DNA of 64,000 bases, taken from positions 1 to 64,000 of the forward strand of contig NZ_BDBN01000050.1 of NCBI RefSeq assembly GCF_001613005.1, given 5' to 3'. Position 1 is the stretch's first letter. Every line of letters begins with the position of its first letter. A program made the translations under genes and the position numbers. The notes beneath the pieces were generated by a model. That model worked only from the letters and a program-made list of their open reading frames with translations. It did no database searches and was not told the DNA's origin. The stretch is from Nocardia nova NBRC 15556. GTDB lineage: Bacteria > Actinomycetota > Actinomycetes > Mycobacteriales > Mycobacteriaceae. Below, in pieces: positions 46,151-54,933 of this stretch.

Positions 46151-47029
46151 ATGGCCGCCGTCAGCTCGCTCGGTTATGTCCGAGCGCGGATCGCCGATAT
46201 CGCCGCGTGGCGTGAATTCGCCTTCGACATCATCGGATTCGCCGAAGGGTCGGGCCCGAATCCGGAGTCGGTCTATCTGCGCACCGACGAGCACACCTAC
46301 CGCCTGGAGTTGGTACCGGGCGATCGTGACGAGGTGATCGCCGTCGGCTGGCAGGTCGCCGACCGGCGCTCGCTGACGCTGGTGCGCGAAACGCTCACCG
46401 CGGCCGGTGTCGAGGTCACCGAACTCACCCTGGCCGAATCCGCCGCGCGTCACGTCGAGGAGGCGATCAGCTTCACCGATCCGGCCGGATTCACCGTCGA
46501 GGTCTTTCACGGACCTCTGCTCGATCACAGCCCGGTGGTCGGAAAGTACGGAAACCGTTTCGTCTCCGGCGATCTCGGTCTCGGCCACGTCGTCCTGCCG
46601 GTGCCCGATATCGAGGCCGCGCGGCAGTTCTACACCGAGGTACTGGACTTCGCCTCGCGCGGTTCGTTCCGGGTGGGTCCCCCCGAACATCCGATCTGGA
46701 TCCGGTTCATGGGTGTCAATCCCCGCCACCACAGCCTGGCGCTGATTCCGGGCGGCCGTGGCGACGGTCCGGGGATCGTGCACGTGATGGTCGAGGTCGA
46801 TGCGCTCGACGATGTCGGCCGGGCTCTCGACCGGGTGACCAAGGCGGGCTATCACCTGTCCTCGACACTCGGCCGCCACACCAACGACAAGATGATCTCC
46901 TTCTACGTCCGCACCCCGGGCGGCTGGGACCTCGAATTCGGTTGCGAGGGAATGCTCGTGGGCGAGGACTACGTCGCGGAGGAGATGACGGCCGACAGCT
47001 ACTGGGGCCACGAATGGGCGCGCGGCTGA
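46151..47029 (+). CDS. Extradiol (meta-cleavage) dioxygenase, HsaC/BphC-like
   Basis: This 292-residue type I extradiol dioxygenase has two vicinal-oxygen-chelate repeats. In the C-terminal one the Fe(II) ligands can be placed at His146 (GLGHVVLPVPD), His211 (IVHVMVEVDAL) and Glu262 (GGWDLEFGCEG), with the catalytic His194 in NPRHHSLAL and the GRHTNDKMISFY strand. HsaC and BphC share this set and length. It would open a catechol made by the HsaA/HsaB pair between one hydroxyl and the neighbouring carbon. The ATG at 46151 has AGGAGAG upstream. It ends the Rieske operon. The hydrolase for its product is only present as a pseudogene at 34676. Confidence 0.92.
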   Translation: MAAVSSLGYVRARIADIAAWREFAFDIIGFAEGSGPNPESVYLRTDEHTYRLELVPGDRDEVIAVGWQVADRRSLTLVRETLTAAGVEVTELTLAESAARHVEEAISFTDPAGFTVEVFHGPLLDHSPVVGKYGNRFVSGDLGLGHVVLPVPDIEAARQFYTEVLDFASRGSFRVGPPEHPIWIRFMGVNPRHHSLALIPGGRGDGPGIVHVMVEVDALDDVGRALDRVTKAGYHLSSTLGRHTNDKMISFYVRTPGGWDLEFGCEGMLVGEDYVAEEMTADSYWGHEWARG

Positions 47030-47089
47030 GCGGCCGTCACCACCGTATGGCGGCCGGCACGCGGTGAGGCGAACCGGCGACCACAGTAG

Positions 47090-48796
47090 TTACAGGTCTG
47101 GTTCCTGCACGTCGGTGAACGTGACCCGCACCGAGATCGGATCGGTCTGCAACGCGGCGAATCCGGCGGCGGTCAGCGGTGCGAGCGCCGGGTGCGGGGC
47201 GAAGGCGCGGGCCCGGGCGACCACGTCGTCGTCCGGGCGCAACTCCGCCGTGGCCGCGCGCCAGGTTCCGTTGTGCCGCAGGCGCACCGAAGGATCGGCG
47301 CGCACATTGTTGCCCCAGCCCGACCGCATGCCGTGCTGGCAGATGATCCACGCGCCGTCGTCGTCGAACAGCACCGATACCGGGACCCGGCGCGGCTGGC
47401 CGGATTTGCGGCCGATGGTCTCCAGTTCGGTCGCGAAGGTGGACCGCACACCCACCCGGTCCAGTGCGGCGAATCCGGGGTTGACCAGATAGCGGCCGAC
47501 GGCGCGTTCGATCCGGAACTTCGTCGACTTACGGTCGGTGCCGGCTGTCGTGCGCCGGGATCGGAAAGCGTCGAGTCCGTTGCGGCGCAGCATGGTTATC
47601 GCGGTCGACCACGGTGACCGGGCCGGATCCGGATCCAGCCCGGCGCCGAGGCGATGCAGCTGATCGGTGTGCCATTGCAGATCCAGGGCGCCGTCGACCG
47701 CGCGCAACGTACCGCTGCGCGCGATCCGGCCGCGCAGGCCGAGCGAAATCGACGGCGGGCGGAGGACTTCGGTCCCGCCGGTGAGCAGGTCGGCGGCAGC
47801 GGCCGGGTACACCGTGGTGGGGCGGCCGAGTCCGACCACATCGCAGGCGCCGGAGTCGACCGCACCGCCCATCGCCGTCCGGCTGCGGAACCCGCCGGTG
47901 ACCGCCAGCGGCACCGCGGCCGCGACCCGCCGCACGGTCTCCGCGTACTCCAGGAAGTAGGCCTCCCGCGCTCGGGTACTCGCCGCCGCGCTGCGGGACC
48001 GGCCCATCATCGCCGGGGATTCGTAACTGCCGCCGCTGATTTCGATCAGATCCAGCGGCTGCCGGGCCAACTGCCGGACCACCTCCCGCGATTCCTCCTC
48101 GGTGAAACCACCGCGCTGGAAATCCGCCGAATTCAGCTTGACGGCCACCGCGAAGCCCGGCTGGACCGCCGCGCGAATCGCGCCGACCACCTCGAGCAGA
48201 AAGCGGGCGCGGCGCTGCCCGTCACCGCCCCAGTCGTCGGTGCGCTGATTGGCCAGCGGGGACAGGAACTGCGACACCAGATAGCCGTGGGCGCCGTGAA
48301 TCTGCACCCCGTCGAAGCCTGCCGATTCCGCGATCCGCGCCGCGTCGGCGAAGCGCCGGATCAGATCGTGGATCTCGGCCTCGGTGAGCGCTCGCGGCGT
48401 GGGCAGGCCCGGCACTCCCGACGCGATCGCCGAGGGCGCCACCGGCCGTTGCCGGGTGGCCAGCGGATTGGCTTGGCGGCCGGGATGATTCAGCTGCATC
48501 CAGATCGGGGTGCCGCCGTCCTTGGCGGCCTTCGCCCAGCGCGTCAGCGCGGCGAGATCGCGATCGTCGTCGATAACCACATTGCCCGGCTCGCCGAGCT
48601 GGGTGCGGTCGATCATCACATTGCCGGTGACGATCAGGCCGTAGCCGCCCGCTCCCCAGCGGCGATACAGCCGGACCAGCCGGTCGTCGGGAGCATGTGC
48701 CGCGGTGCCGAGCCCCTCGCTGAGCGCCGATTTCATGATCCGGTTGGGCAGTACCTGGCCACAGGGCAGGGGGAGTGGGTCGTGCAGTCCGGTCAT
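47090..48796 (-). CDS. Fusion of old-yellow-enzyme-type oxidoreductase and F420 nitroreductase (DUF385) domain
   Basis: One uninterrupted frame of 568 residues carries two enzymes. Residues 1 to about 400 are an NADH:flavin oxidoreductase barrel: LPNRIMKSALSEGLG, IWMQLNHPGRQA with the ligand His, GFDGVQIHGAHGYLVSQFLS and VTGGFRSRTAM. From about residue 440 it is a Ddn-like F420 nitroreductase/quinone reductase: GRKSGQPRRVPVSVLF, then GWGNNVRADPSVRL. The two folds use FMN and F420, so a single protein would reduce enones or quinones with two cofactors. The ATG at 48796 follows GGAGGAT. It is divergent from a TetR gene, with two operators between them. Confidence 0.85.
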   Translation of the reverse strand: MTGLHDPLPLPCGQVLPNRIMKSALSEGLGTAAHAPDDRLVRLYRRWGAGGYGLIVTGNVMIDRTQLGEPGNVVIDDDRDLAALTRWAKAAKDGGTPIWMQLNHPGRQANPLATRQRPVAPSAIASGVPGLPTPRALTEAEIHDLIRRFADAARIAESAGFDGVQIHGAHGYLVSQFLSPLANQRTDDWGGDGQRRARFLLEVVGAIRAAVQPGFAVAVKLNSADFQRGGFTEEESREVVRQLARQPLDLIEISGGSYESPAMMGRSRSAAASTRAREAYFLEYAETVRRVAAAVPLAVTGGFRSRTAMGGAVDSGACDVVGLGRPTTVYPAAAADLLTGGTEVLRPPSISLGLRGRIARSGTLRAVDGALDLQWHTDQLHRLGAGLDPDPARSPWSTAITMLRRNGLDAFRSRRTTAGTDRKSTKFRIERAVGRYLVNPGFAALDRVGVRSTFATELETIGRKSGQPRRVPVSVLFDDDGAWIICQHGMRSGWGNNVRADPSVRLRHNGTWRAATAELRPDDDVVARARAFAPHPALAPLTAAGFAALQTDPISVRVTFTDVQEPDL

Positions 48797-48829
48797 GCCT
48801 ATCCTCCAGGGCGCGGATCGGAAATGAGG

Positions 48830-48845
48830 TATACCGATCGGTATA
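48830..48845. promoter_or_regulatory. TetR operator O1
   Basis: TATACCGATCGGTATA is a perfect 16-bp palindrome 33 bases upstream of the fusion oxidoreductase start. The ACCGATCGGT core recurs at 48862-48871. Confidence 0.75.
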
Positions 48846-48858
48846 GTCGGCACAGTAG

Positions 48859-48874
48859 TACACCGATCGGTCTA
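48859..48874. promoter_or_regulatory. TetR operator O2
   Basis: TACACCGATCGGTCTA repeats the O1 core with flanks differing at two places, 29 bases away centre to centre. It lies 51 bases before the TetR start, so the pair can cover both divergent promoters. Confidence 0.7.
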
Positions 48875-48925
48875 GGGCAACGGTAGGCTGGACCGTGCAG
48901 GGTGCACGAGGAAAGGGGTCGCATC

Positions 48926-49489
48926 ATGGGAGCCCGCGACCGGCTCATCGACAGCGCCGTGGATCTGATGCGCAGCAACGGTGTGGCCGGCACCGGCATC
49001 GCGCAGCTGCTCGACCACAGCGGCATCTCGCGCCGCTCGGTGTACCTCAACTTCCCCGGTGGTAAATCGGAACTGATCGCGGAGGCGACCCGCGCGGCCG
49101 GTGCCACCTACAGCGCGCTGCTGCGCACGATCACCGCCGGGGCCGACGTGGCGTCGTGTGTCGGCGCCTTCCCGGCGCTGTGGCGCGAGAAGCTCGCGGC
49201 GAGCGACTTCACCGCCGGCTGCCCGATCGTCGCGGCCGCGCTGGGCCGGTCGGAAGCGCCCGAAGCCGCCGACGCCGCCGGTGCGACCTTCACCGAATGG
49301 GAGACCATCCTCGCCGAACGTCTCGAAACCGAGGACGTCGCACCGGATCTCGCGATATCGCTGGCCACCACGGTGGTCGCGGCGCTCGAGGGGGCGGTGA
49401 TCCTGTCCCTGGCGACACGTTCGATGGCACCGCTGGAACGGGTGGGCGCCCAGATGTCCGAACTCATCGCTCGCCACACCGCGAAGTGA
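48926..49489 (+). CDS. TetR-family transcriptional regulator (YxaF/LmrA-like)
   Basis: The repressor has 187 residues. RLIDSAVDLMRSNGVAGTGI with LLDHSGISRRSVYLNFPGGK is the HTH region, and FTAGCPIVAAALGRSE is the Cys-containing ligand-domain motif of the YxaF/LmrA subgroup, which often controls reductases acting on quinones and flavonoids. It is divergent from the OYE/F420 fusion and two strong palindromes lie between, so it very probably represses that gene. ATG at 48926 has AAAGGGG upstream. Its last 26 bases overlap the end of the convergent ribokinase gene. Confidence 0.88.
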   Translation: MGARDRLIDSAVDLMRSNGVAGTGIAQLLDHSGISRRSVYLNFPGGKSELIAEATRAAGATYSALLRTITAGADVASCVGAFPALWREKLAASDFTAGCPIVAAALGRSEAPEAADAAGATFTEWETILAERLETEDVAPDLAISLATTVVAALEGAVILSLATRSMAPLERVGAQMSELIARHTAK

Positions 49490-50333
49490 GTGCCCGCTCT
49501 ATCGCCGCCGCGGTGGGGATCGCCGCCGTGGCGCCGACGACGGTGGTGGCCAGGGCGCCGGCGGTGCAGGCCCACGCCAGAGCGGTCGCGGGGCCCTCGT
49601 GCCAGTGTGCGGCCAATGCGCCGGTGAACGTGTCCCCGGCGCCGGTGGTGTCGACCACCTCGACCCGCACGCCCGGATGAGCGAGCTCGCCCTCGGGGCC
49701 GCGATAGCGCGCGCCCTCGCCGCCGCGGGTGGTCAGCACATGCGGGACCGCGCGGAGTTCCGAATCCAATTGCGCCGCTTCGCCCTCGTTGACCACCGCG
49801 ATGTCGACCGCCTCCCACAGCTGTGGTGGCAGTGACCGCGCGGGGGACGGATTGAGCAGAACGAGAGTGCCGTGCTCACGTGCGCAGCGGGCGGCGCCGA
49901 GCACGGTCTCCACCGGAATTTCCAGCTGGCACAGCAGAATATTTGCCTCGCCGACGAGGGCGCGATCACCGTCGGTGAGCCCGGACAGCTCCGCATTGGC
50001 TCCGCCGACGACGATGATCGTATTCTCGCCGGCGTCGTCGACCACGATGGTGGCGGTCCCGCTGGCCCCCTCGACGGTGCGCAGTCCGGCGGTCCCGATC
50101 TCGTTGTCCTCGAGCACTTTTCGCAACTCGACGCCGAAGACGTCGGTTCCGACCGCGCCGACGAAATCGACCGCCGCGCCCGCACGCCGAGCGGCGATCG
50201 CCTGGTTCGCGCCCTTTCCGCCGGGCACCGTATCGAAGGCGGTGCCGAGGACGGTCTCACCGGGCCGCGGCCGCCGCGGCGTGCGAGTCACCAGATCCAT
50301 GTTGATACTGCCGACCACTGCGATCCGTGCCAT
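49464..50333 (-). CDS. rbsK: Ribokinase (PfkB family)
   Basis: This sugar kinase of 289 residues has VVGSINMDLVTRTPRRPRPG at the N-terminus, VPGGKGANQAIAARRAGAAV as PfkB signature 1, and VEVVDTTGAGDTFTGALAAH as signature 2 with the catalytic Asp. Both motifs and length are those of ribokinase, which phosphorylates D-ribose at O5. No ribose transporter or regulator lies nearby. The ATG at 50333 is the start of the conserved region. The C-terminus overlaps the TetR gene end by 26 bases on the other strand, and it is followed 50 bases from its start by the SRPBCC gene on the same strand. Confidence 0.9.
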   Translation of the reverse strand: MARIAVVGSINMDLVTRTPRRPRPGETVLGTAFDTVPGGKGANQAIAARRAGAAVDFVGAVGTDVFGVELRKVLEDNEIGTAGLRTVEGASGTATIVVDDAGENTIIVVGGANAELSGLTDGDRALVGEANILLCQLEIPVETVLGAARCAREHGTLVLLNPSPARSLPPQLWEAVDIAVVNEGEAAQLDSELRAVPHVLTTRGGEGARYRGPEGELAHPGVRVEVVDTTGAGDTFTGALAAHWHEGPATALAWACTAGALATTVVGATAAIPTAAAIERALTSRCGER

Positions 50334-50383
50334 GCACGCACCGTAACCCGCCGCGGCGGGTGCGGGCTCGAACGTCGCCGCCG

Positions 50384-50842
50384 TCAGGCGTGGTCGGCCG
50401 CCGTCGCCGCCGCGGCCAGCCGGTCGAGCGACCCGAGTAGTTTGTCCGAGGTCGTCGCCCGGGCCCTGGGCAGCCGGACCTCGTCGGTCAGCCGCGTCCA
50501 GTCGTAGGTGTGCCGCACCAGGGTCCGGCTCTCGTCGACGGGTTCGAGCTCCCAGCGCCACAGATGTCCCGGCGGCCGCTGCCCGGATTCCGCGGGCAGC
50601 CAGGCGATCCGGCGTCCCTCCTCGAATTCCACCACGTGGTTCTCGCGCACACTCCCGTTGGTGAGTGTCATCGCGAAGACATCACCCACGCTCCGCACGC
50701 GCTGCCCGATCTCCGCCCGGTCGAGATTGTCGTTCCCGTCCCATCGCGGCTGCTGCGCCGGATCGGCGATGAATTCGAAGATGTGCCCGGCCGGCGCGGC
50801 GACCTCACGCTCCGCCGACACCACCCTGTCGATATCTGCCAT
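50384..50842 (-). CDS. SRPBCC-family polyketide cyclase/ligand-binding protein
   Basis: This 152-residue START/Bet v1-like protein has a typical N-terminal strand and helix, VSAEREVAAPAGHIFEFIAD, the PAQQPRWDGNDN turn, and HLWRWELEPVDESRTLVRHT strands followed by a long C-terminal helix (RARATTSDKLLGSLDRLAAA). Members bind hydrophobic ligands or act as cyclases and dehydratases. No catalytic role can be read from the sequence. It lies between the MFS gene and ribokinase on the same strand. The ATG at 50842 has no notable ribosome site. Confidence 0.78.
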   Translation of the reverse strand: MADIDRVVSAEREVAAPAGHIFEFIADPAQQPRWDGNDNLDRAEIGQRVRSVGDVFAMTLTNGSVRENHVVEFEEGRRIAWLPAESGQRPPGHLWRWELEPVDESRTLVRHTYDWTRLTDEVRLPRARATTSDKLLGSLDRLAAAATAADHA

Positions 50843-50924
50843 GACACCATCGAATCATCCGCGGGAATCGGCGACAACGCGGCCGCGAAGAGTGTTCGGA
50901 CACAGGCTGTTCCGTGCGTGCGGC

Positions 50925-52517
50925 TCACTCCTGGCTCTCGACCGGGCCGGACGTGGATTCGGCATGCCGGGGCTCCAGGGGCGGCCCCGCGACCGGGCAG
51001 TTGACCTTGCATTGCGGCGCGGCCTCGGGACCAGCGCTCTCGAGCGCGTCGTCGCGGACGGTGACCACGGTCAGTGCCGCGGCCGCGGCCATCACGATCG
51101 CGCAGATGAGCATGGCCTGGTGGAACCCGCGCTCGAAGGCGGCGGGGTCGGTGTAGGCGGCACCGGTGAGTCCGGTGAGCGGTGGGACAGCCGCCACCGC
51201 AAGCAATCCGGCCGCTCGGGCGACGGCATTGTTGACGCCGCTGGCCACCCCCGCGTGCTGTTCGTCGGCCGTCGCCAGCACGGTCGCGGTCAGCGGTGCG
51301 ACGGCCAGGGTGAGTCCGAGGCCGAACACCAGGGCGGCGGGCAGCACATCGGTGACGTAGGAGGCGTCGGTGCCGATCCGCATCATCAGCAACATCCCGG
51401 CGGCGGCCAGCAGCACACCCGCGGTGATCGGGATGCGCGGTCCGATGCGCTGAGCCAGATCGCCCGAGCGGGCCGAGAACAACAGCATCAGCACGGTGGC
51501 GGGCAGCATCGCGGTCCCGGCCGCCATCGGACTGAAACCGGCCACCACCTGCAGGGTCAGCACCAGCAGAAAGAACACCACGCCCATCGCGCCGTACATC
51601 ACGAAGGTGACCGCGTTGATCGCGCTGAACTGCCGCGAGGCGAAGATCTCGACCGGCAGCATCGGCGGCGGCCCGTGGTGTCCGGGCGCGTCGTGCCCCG
51701 CCGAGCGCCGCCGCTCGACGACGACGAAGGCCACCCCGGCGAGCACGCCGATCACCGCCGTCGCCACCACGGCCGCCCGGCTGCTCCCGTGTTCGGGTGC
51801 CATGGTCAGTGCGTAGGTGATGCCTGCCAGGCACAGTGCCGCGAGGAACGCCCCCAGCACATCGAAGCCCTCGTGTGCCCGGCCGCCGGATTCGGGAGCC
51901 GGGCGGGTGGTCGCCGAGCCGTCGGACGTGCCGGAACCGTAGGTCTCCGGCACATGCCGCACCGCGACCAGCACCACCACCGCGGCCAGCGGAATGTTCA
52001 GCAGGAACACCCAGCGCCATCCGGCCGCGCCGACCAGCCATCCGCCCAGGAAGGGGCCGATCGCGCCGGCGACTCCGCCGAGGCCGGACCACGCGCCCAC
52101 CGCGCGGGCGCGATCCGATTTCGCGAAAGAGGCCTGGATGATCGCCAGTGAGCCGGGCGTCAGCAGCGCGCCACCCACGCCCTGCAGCGCGCGGGCGGCG
52201 ATGAGCATCGGAATACCCTGGGCCGCACCGCAGATCGCCGAGGCCAGCGCGAACCACACCACGCCGACGACGAAGATCCGCCGCCGCCCGAATCGGTCGC
52301 CCAGTGAGCCGCCGAGCAGAATCAGCCCGGCCAGCGTGAGCGTGTAGGCGTTGACCGTCCACTGCAGGCCCGCCATCGAGGCGCCGAATTCCTCGCCGAT
52401 GCGGGGGAGTGCCACATTGACCACGGTCGCGTCCAGCATCGCCATTCCCGAGCCCAGCACCGTGGCCAGCAGAACCCAGCGACCCGAACCCGACGACAAC
52501 CGGATGGTGGCGACCAT
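50925..52517 (-). CDS. MFS drug transporter, 14-helix DHA2 (EmrB/QacA) type
   Basis: This 530-residue transporter has 14 hydrophobic helices expected for DHA2 exporters. LGSGMAMLDATVVNVALPRI is the first helix with the conserved Asp, GGSLGDRFGRRRIF motif A, ALQGVGGALLTPGSLAII motif B-like, and GPFLGGWLVGAAGWRWVFLL motif C. A central loop (residues about 205-235) is polar and Gly/Ser-rich. It exports unknown drugs or metabolites. The upstream region toward proA is short and shows no operator. A second DHA2-type pump of different sequence lies at 25727. Confidence 0.9.
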   Translation of the reverse strand: MVATIRLSSGSGRWVLLATVLGSGMAMLDATVVNVALPRIGEEFGASMAGLQWTVNAYTLTLAGLILLGGSLGDRFGRRRIFVVGVVWFALASAICGAAQGIPMLIAARALQGVGGALLTPGSLAIIQASFAKSDRARAVGAWSGLGGVAGAIGPFLGGWLVGAAGWRWVFLLNIPLAAVVVLVAVRHVPETYGSGTSDGSATTRPAPESGGRAHEGFDVLGAFLAALCLAGITYALTMAPEHGSSRAAVVATAVIGVLAGVAFVVVERRRSAGHDAPGHHGPPPMLPVEIFASRQFSAINAVTFVMYGAMGVVFFLLVLTLQVVAGFSPMAAGTAMLPATVLMLLFSARSGDLAQRIGPRIPITAGVLLAAAGMLLMMRIGTDASYVTDVLPAALVFGLGLTLAVAPLTATVLATADEQHAGVASGVNNAVARAAGLLAVAAVPPLTGLTGAAYTDPAAFERGFHQAMLICAIVMAAAAALTVVTVRDDALESAGPEAAPQCKVNCPVAGPPLEPRHAESTSGPVESQE

Positions 52518-52609
52518 GAGGACACGGTAGCGGCGGGCACCGACGCACAGCGGGCGTTCGGTGGTTATCCGGCGGCGGCGTCCGCGTCCCGGTCAGTAGG
52601 CTGTTCACC

Positions 52610-53878
52610 ATGACTGCTGGAACTGTCGGCGAAGTGGATACCGTGCGCGAGGCGGTGCACGAGGCGGCGCGGCGGGCTCGGGTGGCGTCGCGGACGCTGG
52701 CACAGCTGACGACCGCGCAGAAGGATGCGGCCCTGCACGCCGCGGCGGATGCGCTGCTCGCGGCGAAGGATGCCGTCCTGGCCGCCAATGCCGAAGACAT
52801 CGCGACCGCGGAGGCGGGCGGCACCGCGGCCTCGCTGCTGGATCGCCTGCGGCTGACCGAGCCGCGCATCGACGGCATCGCCTCCGGGTTGCGTCAGGTC
52901 GCCGGCCTGCCGGATCCGGTCGGCGAGGTGCTGCGCGGTTCGACGCTGGCCAACGGCCTGGAGATCCGGCAGGTGCGCGTGCCGCTGGGCGTGGTCGGCA
53001 TGGTCTACGAGGCCCGCCCGAACGTCACCGTCGACGCCTTCGGCCTGGCGTTGAAATCCGGTAACGCGGCCCTGCTGCGCGGCTCTTCCTCGGCGGCCCG
53101 ATCGAATGCCGCCCTGGTCGAGGTCATGCGCGAAGCCCTTGTCGCCCAGGGGCTTGCGGCCGACGCGGTCCAACTGCTGCCGAGTGAGGATCGCTCGAGC
53201 GTCACTCATTTGATTCAGGCCCGCGGCCTGGTGGACGTGGTCATCCCGCGCGGCGGCGCCGGGCTGATCAACGCGGTGGTGCGCGACGCGCGGGTCCCCA
53301 CCATCGAAACCGGCACCGGCAACTGCCACGTCTACGTGCACGCCGCCGCCGATCTCGAGATGGCGGAATCGATTCTGCTGAACTCCAAGACCCGCCGGCC
53401 CAGCGTCTGCAATACCGCCGAGACGGTGCTCATCGACCGCGCGATCGCCGAGACCGCGGTCCCGCGCCTGATCGACGCGCTGGAACGGGCTCAGGTCACC
53501 ATCCACGGCGATCTGCCCGGCCTGGTTCCCGCGACGGAGGAGGATTGGGCCGACGAATATCTGTCGCTGGATATCGCGCTCAAGGTCGTCGACGGTCTCG
53601 ACGCCGCGGTCGACCACATCAACGAGTGGGGTACCGGCCACACCGAGGCCATCGTGACCGCCGATCTGAAGGCGGCCCGCGAGTTCACCGCCCGGGTGGA
53701 CGCGGCCGCGGTGATGGTCAACGCCTCCACCGCCTTCACCGACGGCGAGCAGTTCGGATTCGGCGCGGAGATCGGCATCTCCACTCAGAAGCTGCACGCC
53801 CGCGGTCCGATGGCGCTGCCGGAGCTGACCTCCACCAAGTGGATCGTGTGGGGCGACGGCCAGATTCGGCCGAGCTGA
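52610..53878 (+). CDS. proA: Gamma-glutamyl phosphate reductase (ProA)
   Basis: This 422-residue enzyme catalyses NADPH-dependent reduction of L-glutamyl 5-phosphate to glutamate semialdehyde in proline synthesis. Aldehyde-dehydrogenase-type blocks are clear: VPLGVVGMVYEARPNVTVDA, LKSGNAALLRGSSSA, GNCHVYVHAAADLEMA, and RRPSVCNTAETVL with the catalytic Cys. Length matches the family. The ATG at 52610 is near a sequence, GTCCCGGTCAGT, that resembles the catabolic box but is probably coincidental. proB is not adjacent. The gene is followed by a hairpin and the MoxR gene. Confidence 0.96.
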   Translation: MTAGTVGEVDTVREAVHEAARRARVASRTLAQLTTAQKDAALHAAADALLAAKDAVLAANAEDIATAEAGGTAASLLDRLRLTEPRIDGIASGLRQVAGLPDPVGEVLRGSTLANGLEIRQVRVPLGVVGMVYEARPNVTVDAFGLALKSGNAALLRGSSSAARSNAALVEVMREALVAQGLAADAVQLLPSEDRSSVTHLIQARGLVDVVIPRGGAGLINAVVRDARVPTIETGTGNCHVYVHAAADLEMAESILLNSKTRRPSVCNTAETVLIDRAIAETAVPRLIDALERAQVTIHGDLPGLVPATEEDWADEYLSLDIALKVVDGLDAAVDHINEWGTGHTEAIVTADLKAAREFTARVDAAAVMVNASTAFTDGEQFGFGAEIGISTQKLHARGPMALPELTSTKWIVWGDGQIRPS

Positions 53879-53900
53879 ACCCGTCCCCGGCCGTGACCGT

Positions 53901-53935
53901 CGGTGCCGGTCGGGCCTGTGGTCTCGCCGGCACCG
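53901..53935 (+). terminator. Hairpin after proA
   Basis: CGGTGCCGG and CCGGCACCG are perfect 9-bp arms with a 17-base loop, beginning 22 bases past the proA stop codon. It fits a terminator separating proA from the MoxR gene, but the loop is long. Confidence 0.45.
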
Positions 53936-54036
53936 CAGTATCGAACCCGGCCCGCGGGTGTGTACCGTCGTGAGCAGCTGGACTTTACGGTGCATACCTG
54001 CAGTGGGCTGCGCTGTTCCCGAAGGAGGGCCCAACT

Positions 54037-54930
54037 GTGCAGACGACCGTGCACGAGCCGATTTTCGCCTCGGTCGACGATGTGATCGACCGCTTGGCCA
54101 CCACCGGCTACCTGGCCGACAAGGCCACCGCCACCTCGGTGTTCCTGGCCGACCGGCTCGCCAAGCCGCTGCTGATCGAGGGACCCGCCGGCGTCGGTAA
54201 GACCGAACTGTCGCGCGCGGTGGCCCAGGTCGCCGATGCCGAACTGGTCCGCCTGCAGTGCTACGAGGGGATCGACGAGGCGCGGGCCCTCTACGAGTGG
54301 AACCACGCCAAGCAGATTCTGCGCATCCAGTCCGCGACCTCCGGTGGGTCGGATTCGGGGAACGCCTGGGCCGACACCAAAGCCGATGTGTTCAGCGAGG
54401 AATTCCTGCTCCAGCGCCCGCTGCTGACCGCTATCCGGCGCACCGACCCCACCGTGCTGCTGATCGACGAGGCGGACAAGGCCGATGTCGAGATCGAGGG
54501 CCTGATGCTGGAGGTGCTGAGCGACTTCGCCGTCACCGTCCCCGAACTCGGCACGATCACCGCGACCCGCCGCCCGTTCGTGGTGCTCACCTCCAACGCG
54601 ACCCGCGAACTGTCGGAGGCGCTGAAGCGCCGCTGCCTTTACCTGCACATCGACTTCCCGGACGAGGAACTCGAGCGCCGCATCCTCGCGAGCCGGGTGC
54701 CGGAGCTGAAACCGGCGGTGGCCGCACAGCTTGTTCGCGTGGTGCACGTGCTGCGCGGGATGCAGTTGAAGAAGTTGCCGTCGGTCGCCGAATCCATCGA
54801 CTGGGCCCGCACGCTGCTCGCGCTGGGACTGAAGGATCTCGACGACAAGACCGTGCGCGCGACGCTCGGCGTGGTGCTCAAACACCAGAGCGACCATCAG
54901 CGCGCCCTGGCCGAGCTGAAATTGGCCTGA
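54037..54930 (+). CDS. MoxR-family AAA ATPase
   Basis: This AAA+ ATPase of 297 residues has Walker A IEGPAGVGKTELSRAVA, Walker B VLLIDEADKADVEIEGLMLE, and sensor 1 VVLTSNATRELSEALKRRCL with the arginine finger region. MoxR ATPases act as chaperones that activate metalloenzymes together with a von Willebrand factor A protein, which is encoded next. GTG at 54037 has AAGGAGGG upstream. The VWA gene begins 4 bases after its stop. No CO dehydrogenase or other obvious target is in the window, so the client is unknown. Confidence 0.92.
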   Translation: MQTTVHEPIFASVDDVIDRLATTGYLADKATATSVFLADRLAKPLLIEGPAGVGKTELSRAVAQVADAELVRLQCYEGIDEARALYEWNHAKQILRIQSATSGGSDSGNAWADTKADVFSEEFLLQRPLLTAIRRTDPTVLLIDEADKADVEIEGLMLEVLSDFAVTVPELGTITATRRPFVVLTSNATRELSEALKRRCLYLHIDFPDEELERRILASRVPELKPAVAAQLVRVVHVLRGMQLKKLPSVAESIDWARTLLALGLKDLDDKTVRATLGVVLKHQSDHQRALAELKLA

Positions 54931-54933
54931 GCC

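Noticed and set aside
52586..52602. GTCCCGGTCAGTAGGCT just upstream of proA, a good match to the regulon box
   Set aside because: It is 8 bases from the proA start, its right arm is lost, and proA has no link to the catabolic genes. It is kept as a warning that single matches can be chance.
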